Positions 57,636-64,000 of a stretch of DNA of 64,000 bases are shown in pieces. The translations under genes were made by a program, and so were the position numbers. Under the pieces are notes generated by a model. That model saw nothing but the letters and a program-made list of their open reading frames with translations, searched no databases and was not told the origin of the DNA. The stretch covers positions 25,052,461-25,116,460 of the forward strand of contig CM060312.1 in NCBI GenBank assembly GCA_030674185.1, in the 5' to 3' direction. The stretch comes from Monoplex corrugatus. Taxonomy: Eukaryota; Mollusca; Gastropoda; Littorinimorpha; Ranellidae. Within the stretch, counting starts at the first letter, position 1. Each line of letters begins with the position of its first letter.

Positions 57636-57720
<85 letters not shown>
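57636..57720. repeat. (CA)n microsatellite (copy 2)
   Basis: About 42 CA units, followed as in copy 1 by AAACAAACAAATAAAAA and AAC repeats. Confidence 0.95.
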
Positions 57721-57724
<4 letters not shown>

Positions 57725-57832
57725 AACAAATAAAAAAACAACAACAACAATAACAAAAATAGAACCACAATTCGTATTTGACACAAGAAAGACAAGACAA
57801 GACAACCACAAACAAGACAAGACAAGACAGGC

Positions 57833-58610
57833 GCAAAATTTTTGGCATACTAGCCTTCGTCAAGCCTGGGCAAACTACAAGCTTGTGCACTGACTCAATA
57901 CAACATCCAGATGTCCACCAAGCTCAAGATCTATGAGACAGTTGTCCTCACCACCCTTCTCTATGGATGTGAGACCTGGACCTTGTATAGAAAGCAATCA
58001 AACTGTTGGAGTGCTTTCACATGCAACGCTTGCACTCAATCCTGGGCATCAAATGGCAGGACATGATCACAAACCTTGAGGTCCTTGGACCGCTCAGAAC
58101 CCACTAGCATCGAAGCCATGATCCTGAAAGCCCGGCTTAGATGGATGGGGCATGTCATTCGGATGGACAATAACAGGATTCCAAAGCTTCTCCTCTATGG
58201 CGAGCTCTGTAAGGGAAAGAGGAAGCAAGGTAGGCCATTTAAACTTTTCAAACACTGCATCCAGGCCAACATCGCCCATACCGGAATAGCCCCCAAGCAG
58301 CTTGAAGAGTGTGTACAGGATCGAACTGGATGGCGTACCCTGACGCGCGAAGCAGCAGAGACGTTTGAAAAACAACCGACGTGACAGCGTCACAGAGGCC
58401 CGCGCAAAAAGGAAGGCAACAGTAGAAGCACCTAAACTTTCAGGCCAGTTTCCCTGCCCCAACTGCAGACATCTTTGCCGGTTCTTGCCTTGGATTCTAC
58501 AGTCACCTTCGAGTTCACCACTGCACATAGTTGTCATTGTCGAATCTGGCAGACCACCACCACGAAATAGCGTGAAGGAAAAAATTGCTCAAAACGTATG
58601 GCGAAAAAAA
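57833..58610 (+). pseudogene. LINE RT C-terminal fragment, extended copy
   Basis: Same as 56033-56459, then continuing QANIAHTGIAPKQLEE, DRTGWRTLTREAAETFEKQ, a frame change, DSVTEARAKRKATVE and a C2-type FPCPNCRHLC near 58452. It is longer than copy 1 because it lies at the right edge of the duplication. Frameshifts near 58015, 58070 and 58380. Confidence 0.8.
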
Positions 58611-58829
58611 AGATCATTTTCTGTTACGTTTGTACATTTATTCTTTGGTAGTAACTTGTTTACTCTTCACAAAGGCCAGTTGGTCGAAAATTTGCGTCTG
58701 TCTTGTTTTGTATTGTGGCACCTGTCTTGTCTTGTTGTATCAATTAATATGGTCCTGGTTCCATCTTTGTGTTTCTGGTTCCAATTCACTTGAACGCTAG
58801 CAGTCACTTTGATTTAGATTTCAAGATCA

Positions 58830-59335
58830 TATACGTCAGTTAACATCAGGTCAAGAGAGTTCATGAATATTTATGTAGATCCGATACTGTTGTACAGTTG
58901 TGAGGTGGGCAGTCAACAAGCAAAGTCAGAATAAAACTGAGGCAACCGAAATGTGGTTTCTAAGAAGAATGTTGAGAGTTCCATGGACAGCAAAGAAAAA
59001 AACGAGACAGTCTTGAAGGAGGCAGACACAAGAAGATCATTACCGTAATAAAGAAGATTAGGTAAAGACAAGCAACATTTACAGGACATTTCACGTGGAA
59101 AGGGGAATTACAGCACCTGGTCACAACAGGAAAGCTGGAGGGAAAGAGAACACCAGGTAGACTTAGGGAAAAAAAATTATATTGGACGGACTTGCAGGGT
59201 GGCTGAAGACAGAGGAGGGCAGATGTACTTGCAGCTACAGGGTATAGATTCGTATGGAGAGCGATGATCGTCAACGCCACACGGCAGGGCACATGATTAA
59301 TGATGGTGTGGTCACGCCTACCCCATCCCGTGACA
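58830..59335 (+). pseudogene. LINE RT C-terminal fragment (different family)
   Basis: PILLYSCEVGSQQ, MWFLRRMLRVPWTAK-like sequence with frame changes, ETVLKEADTRRS, GHFTWKGELQHLVTTGKLEG, KRTPGRL, LQGWLKTEEGRCTC and RQRHTAGH. It matches the order C-E...RRML..PWT...G.L.GKR.PGR...W of an invertebrate LINE. A second piece is at 59920-60220 on the other strand. Confidence 0.7.
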
Positions 59336-59919
59336 CGAAAGTTGCCTTGCTGACTTCTCTGTCTATCTTCTGTCTGAATCGTTTTGGTGGTGTCTGGCTT
59401 TCATAGGTCCCCTATCTACTCCCCATTTCAAGCTAAGTTTTGGGAAGATGAGTACAGCACATATGGAGTCGTTTGACTGCATTGAATCTCTCCTTAACAA
59501 ACTCCAAACTCTGTTGCACTCTGAGATATAAACACTTGATACATTTATGGCCCCTGAGTCTCATTGATCTAGCTCCATTTCAATTTTGCGAAAAAATCCT
59601 CTTATCAGAAAAAAAGAGATGATAAGCCTGTTAGTTTTACACATCGTTCTGAATGGAGAAGCGTAACGGTTAAAATGCTAAAGGCTGGATGAGAAAGCGA
59701 AAGATTTGAGAGAGAGAGAAAAAAAGTCTTTTGATATTTCTTCTAGGTAATCTGCAAGTTGAAGCAAAGTGTAGCCATATTTATCAAGTGGGTAAACATG
59801 TGAAGACCTGCCAGTGGCTAAATCCACTTCGTGTTATGCACATGCAGAATATCAAACACGCATGTTAAAGTTCTTGTAAGTCATGTCAGTGGCTGGCTTA
59901 GGGAAACATGAAAAGACTC

Positions 59920-60220
59920 AGCATACATGTCTCGTCCTCATCATCATGTGCCTTGCCGCACGGCGTTGGCGATCATGGCCCTCCGTACAAAGCTATCCTC
60001 TGTCGCTGCAAGTACATCTCCCACCCTCTCTGTCCTCAGCCACTCTACATGTCCGTCCAATATTTTCTCCCTGGGTCTACCTGGTGCTCTCTTTCCCTCC
60101 AGCTTTCCTGTTGTGACCAGGTACTCTTATTTCTCTTTCCACATAAAATGTCCTATAAATGCTGCTTGTCTTTTCCTAATCTTCTTGTGTCTGCCGTCTA
60201 CCGAAGTCAATATATGCAGA
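59920..60220 (-). pseudogene. LINE RT C-terminal fragment, inverted relative of 58830-59335
   Basis: The minus strand reads KRQAAFIGHFMWKEK, LVTTGKLEGKRAPGRPREKI, LDGHVEWLRTERVGDVLAAT and ANAVRQGT. Together with the sense copy 600 bases away it forms a loose inverted pair. Confidence 0.65.
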
Positions 60221-60789
60221 CTCTGCAGCGACGTAACACCTACACGACACGGACAAAAGAACGTACATACATACATCCAAGAATATTAGCAACGCTTAAA
60301 AAAATTCAAAATTTGAATTTGTCTCAAACATTATGTCGAGGTCTAAAACATGTAGAACCGACGCTGAGGTCATCATAGGGCGGAAGTGGCTGAGTTGCCA
60401 ATCTCTGTTACTATCTATGTCTATGGCCAGATGTCATCCTTAACAGGTCAGCTTAACAGAAAGACGGGTTGTTTAGAACTTCAGTGCCAGGACGTACGAC
60501 TGATTTATCGAAACACGCAGTACTAGCAAATCATTATCACAAGGAAACACACGGTCCGAACTTCCTTCCGAACCATCCGACGGTTTGATCCAAACAGGAT
60601 TCTGTAACCTCCGAGTTTAACACAGGGTCGCAGGGATGTTTGTTTTAGTGGTAAACACAGTGTAATCAGAAAAGTAATTAGTTGGTCTGGGAAGGATGAC
60701 TGATAACATTTTATATAATTTTATATAATTCCCCACACAGACTGGAGAACTGAGATAAAATATTACTGCGACTATTACGACGACGACAA

Positions 60790-60819
60790 CAACTATTACT
60801 ACTACTACTATTGCTGATG

Positions 60820-60865
<46 letters not shown>

Positions 60866-60985
60866 CACCACCACCACCACCACCACCACCACCACCACCA
60901 CCACCACCACCACACCACCATCACTACTACTACTAATACTGCTGCTGCTGCTGCTGCTGCTGCTTTTACTGCTACTACTTACCAC
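60790..60985. repeat. ACT/ACC/GCT trinucleotide array
   Basis: CTACTACTA, then ACCACCACC, then TACTACTAC and GCTGCTGCT in one tract. Open frames across it are artefacts. Confidence 0.95.
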
Positions 60986-61097
60986 TAATTTTATTTGCAA
61001 CATGCGCACAGTCCATATCCAATATGCGCTCGTTGCACTTCACAGTACCAAAACATCAAACTTAACGTTATTACAGATTTTTGTTATTACTTTTTAA

Positions 61098-61265
61098 AGC
61101 TTAATGCACTGCGCAGAGCCATATCAGGGCTATTACCATCGCAGAATGTACACAACACTTCCTCCCCCAATAGCAGCAACAATGACAAAACAACAGGAGC
61201 GGGGGGGGGGGGGGGGGGAGAAGTAAACATAACAATGCATTCACGCATATAATTTAAGGATATCT
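61098..61265 (+). repeat. Dispersed repeat, CCCAGCTGACTGC family (short copy)
   Basis: TTAATGCACTGCGCAGAGCC, ATATCAGGGCTATTACCATC, CACGCATATAATTTAAGGAT. Interrupted by a run of 17 or more G at 61201. Confidence 0.65.
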
Positions 61266-61321
61266 CTCTGTCGTTGACTATTCCTTTCAATTTATCAACA
61301 TTTATTTACTGATATTTTTGT

Positions 61322-61760
61322 TTAAAGCCCAGCTGACTGCGTGGAGCAACATCAGGGCTATAACCATTTCAAAACACGCACCATAATTCAACAGGAAGAA
61401 AAAAAAAAGAGGAAAAGTGGGGGTTTAAAAAAAAAAGTAAACCTGAATACAAATATAAACTCAACTAAGGACACTAAAAATATATTTACAGTACGAAAAC
61501 TTGCCTAACTTATCTGAAATTGCTTTTGCACATCATATTTCCTCAGAGTCAAAAATGAAGTTAATACATATACCCAATTATCAATTCTAATAGACAGTAG
61601 GCCTATAAGTCTTATAGAACACGTACAGGGGAATAGACAACAAGGCAGAAGACGATAGGAAGAGACGACAGAAAGCTAAGAAGCAAGGCGGAAACAAAGA
61701 GAGTGACAGAAAAAAGGAATTTTCTTCCAGAGAATTTCCAGAATGTGGGGAATGTCAGGA
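61322..61760 (+). repeat. Dispersed repeat, CCCAGCTGACTGC family (long copy)
   Basis: TTTAAAGCCCAGCTGACTGC, ATCAGGGCTATAACCATTTC, CAACTAAGGACACTAAAAAT, TTTCCTCAGAGTCAAAAATG, CAATTATCAATTCTA and AGAGAATTTCCAGAATGTGG. A shorter third copy (61098-61265) sits immediately before it in the same orientation. Confidence 0.75.
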
Positions 61761-61844
61761 CAGACAGTCGAAAGAAGAAATGACAGACAGTAATAGATGA
61801 AATGAATATAAAGATATCAAAATGTCTGGAAGCATTGCAAGTGG

Positions 61845-62112
61845 AATATGTGGCCCAGTGGATAAATAACCCGCCTACTTCGAAAGAACCCAGGTTCGAG
61901 TCCCTACCGGATAAATTGTCTCTCTCCATCCAGTAGATCTTTAGTGATAGTCTGGATGCTAGTCTTTCGGACAAGAGGATAAAGCGAGGTCCTGTGTGCA
62001 GCATGCTTTTAATGTGCATAATAGATCCCATAGCAACAAAAGTGTTGTCCTGGGTAAAATTCTGTAGAGACAAACCATTGTCATAGGTCAACAAAAATAC
62101 ACGCACACAGAT
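61845..62112 (+). repeat. tRNA-derived SINE with good promoter boxes
   Basis: A box TGGCCCAGTGGATAA (61851), B box GGTTCGAGTCC (61893-61903, near-perfect consensus), middle TAGTGATAGTCTGGATGCTA, core AATAGATCCCATAGCAAC, AAAGTGTTGTCCTGGGTAAA and ATTCTGTAGAGAC, and the tail CATTGTCATAGGTCAAC, AAAAATACACGCACACAGA. Its tail is the seed of the GA-rich tandem repeat that follows. Confidence 0.8.
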
Positions 62113-62190
<78 letters not shown>

Positions 62191-62334
62191 GAGAGAGAGA
62201 GAGAGGAGAGAAAAAGAGAGAGGGAGAGAGAGAAAGAGAGAGAGAGAGTACTTCACTTACCATTGTCATAGGTCAACAAAAATACACGCACACAGACACA
62301 AAAGAGAAAGAAAGAAAGAGAGAGTGGGAGAGGG

Positions 62335-62377
<43 letters not shown>

Positions 62378-62489
62378 TAGATAGAAAGAGAGAGAGAGAG
62401 AGTATATTTCATTTTCCATTGTTATAGGTCAAAAATACACGCACACAGACACAAAAGAGAAAGAAAGAGAGAGAGAGAGAGGGGGGAAG

Positions 62490-62551
<62 letters not shown>

Positions 62552-62619
62552 TTCATTTTCCATTGTCATAGGTCAACAAAAATACTCGCACACAGACACA
62601 AAAGAGAAAGAAAGAGAGA

Positions 62620-62685
<66 letters not shown>

Positions 62686-62715
62686 GTGAGACAGAGAGAG
62701 AGAGAGAGAGAGGTG
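62065..62715 (+). repeat. Satellite-like array of SINE tails joined by GA tracts
   Basis: The segment CATTGTCATAGGTCAACA, AAAATACACGCACACAGACA and CAAAAGAGAAAGAAAG occurs four times (about 62074, 62262, 62417, 62560). Each copy is followed by a GA run of different length and a short TACTTCATTTTC linker. Confidence 0.85.
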
Positions 62716-62919
62716 GCGTAGCAACGTGATTAATCTGGAGAGAGCGGACCCCCCCCTCCCCCCCTGCCTGTCTCGCCACCCCCATCCCCCATCCCCCAAA
62801 AGTGACTCGAACCCAGTTCGAATGGCGATGGCTACAGCCAAATTTCACGGTCCTGGAAAAAGGATTAAAAGAAAAAAAATCAATCCCAGCCCAGTATACA
62901 ACAAACATAAACATACGCA

Positions 62920-63345
<426 letters not shown>

Positions 63346-63349
63346 TGTG

Positions 63350-63460
63350 AACGTATAATTCAGAGTTATTTCTTTTGTCACAGTGGATTTACCATGTGAA
63401 ACTCGGGCTGCTCTCTCCTTTGAGAGCGCGTTGCCGCAGCGCAGTGCCACCGTATGACCA
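63350..63460 (-). repeat. SINE-tail fragment, first of a direct pair
   Basis: Contains CAGAGTTATTTCTTTTGTC, ACAGTGGATTTACCATGTGA, AACTCGGGCTGCTCTCTCC and TTTGAGAGCGCGTTGCCGC. The orientation is inferred from resemblance to the inverse of SINE tails. It is repeated almost exactly at 63913. Confidence 0.6.
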
Positions 63461-63852
63461 AACATGCAAACAACACGAGCTGGAATTGCAAAAGCACAAT
63501 CATATCAAAAGCATGTAATGAAAGTTCATAACCTCGAATACATAACACACAAAACAAAGGAACAAACGAACGAAAAACCTACACGTGTTCAAGTTACAAC
63601 CGTACACACACTTATGACATTCAGTCCATGATCCTGCGTACAAATGTCAAGGTTGTCGCATAGCCCTGATTTCTCTCTGCGTTTGAGCATGATCCTGCAT
63701 CAAATTGTCGGGGGTGGGGATGGATGGGGGTCTGAATGGAAGAAGTTGTTGTCATCAAGTCTTCTTTGTTTCCCCAGAGCTGCTCTTCCAGATCTGCTCC
63801 ATTTTGGCCACTGGTCATTTCCTTCATTTCAAGAATATTGGGCGAAAACTAT
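63461..63852. other. Unassigned sequence between the direct repeats
   Basis: No gene recognised. A roughly 26-base segment with CATGATCCTGC occurs twice (63625 and 63688). Otherwise unique. Confidence 0.4.
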
Positions 63853-63912
63853 TTTCATATTCACATACATATTCATATTCACATTCATATTCACATACAT
63901 ATTCATATTCAG

Positions 63913-64000
63913 ATTCAGAGTTATTTCTTTTGTCTACAGTGGATTTACCATGTGAAACTCGGGCTGCTCTCTCCTTTGAGAGCGCGTTGCCGCAGCGCAG
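63913..64000 (-). repeat. SINE-tail fragment, second of a direct pair (runs off the window)
   Basis: Same sequence as 63350-63460 with about one inserted base (GTCTACAGTGG for GTCACAGTGG). Preceded by ATATTCACATAC-type hexamer repeats (63853-63910). Confidence 0.7.

Larger units (their letters stand above)
56460..58263 (+). repeat. Tandem duplication, copy 2 (about 1804 bp)
   Basis: Collinear with copy 1 from ACAGTAAGATACTGATTTCT to AACACTGCATCCA. Beyond 58263 the LINE fragment continues uninterrupted (GGCCAACATCGCC), so copy 2 preserves the original right-hand context and copy 1 the original left-hand context. Confidence 0.92.

Noticed and set aside
63350..64000. LTR retrotransposon bounded by the direct repeats
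   Set aside because: The repeats are about 90 bases, lack TG...CA ends, and enclose only about 450 bases without gag or pol sequence.

Overview
The window is animal nuclear DNA: AT-rich, intron-rich and full of transposon debris and long microsatellites. It probably comes from a gastropod mollusc, perhaps a caenogastropod marine snail. That placement is a recollection of snail-type SINE families (tRNA-like heads, a shared core, CA/GA-rich tails), not a search result. No bacterial, organellar, rRNA or functional tRNA gene was seen.

Two protein-coding genes can be rebuilt exon by exon, both on the minus strand and head to tail. MON1 (vacuolar fusion protein, the Rab7 exchange-factor subunit) has eight coding exons between 22923 and 1066, giving about 538 residues. 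Its exon 6/exon 7 junction is one base out of frame as the sequence stands. WDR82 (seven-bladed WD40 protein of SET1/COMPASS and PP1-PNUTS complexes) has nine coding exons between 51859 and 32443, giving exactly 313 residues with every junction in frame. The two act in different processes (endosome maturation; H3K4 methylation and transcription termination), and nothing here suggests co-regulation.

Layout. 1-1065: downstream of MON1. 1066-22923: MON1, with introns holding nested TTAA-flanked palindromic elements, SINEs, a decayed LINE, a tandem repeat, an inverted-repeat element, and two LINE 3' fragments carrying RNase H sequence that each abut CA microsatellites. 22924-32442: intergenic, with a decayed piggyBac transposon (27756-30438). 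32443-51859: WDR82, whose introns contain a nearly complete dead LINE, a candidate antisense promoter, a roughly 46-bp minisatellite and a candidate TTAA element. 51860-64000: gene-free repeat terrain with microsatellites, LINE tails, a 1.8-kb near-identical tandem duplication, and SINE tails expanded with GA repeats.

The most distinctive signal is the mobile-element ecology. A family of composite, doubly palindromic TTAA-bounded elements has termini resembling those of the local piggyBac transposon. A LINE family has its truncated copies starting and ending in CA microsatellite. No convincing new multi-gene system was seen.
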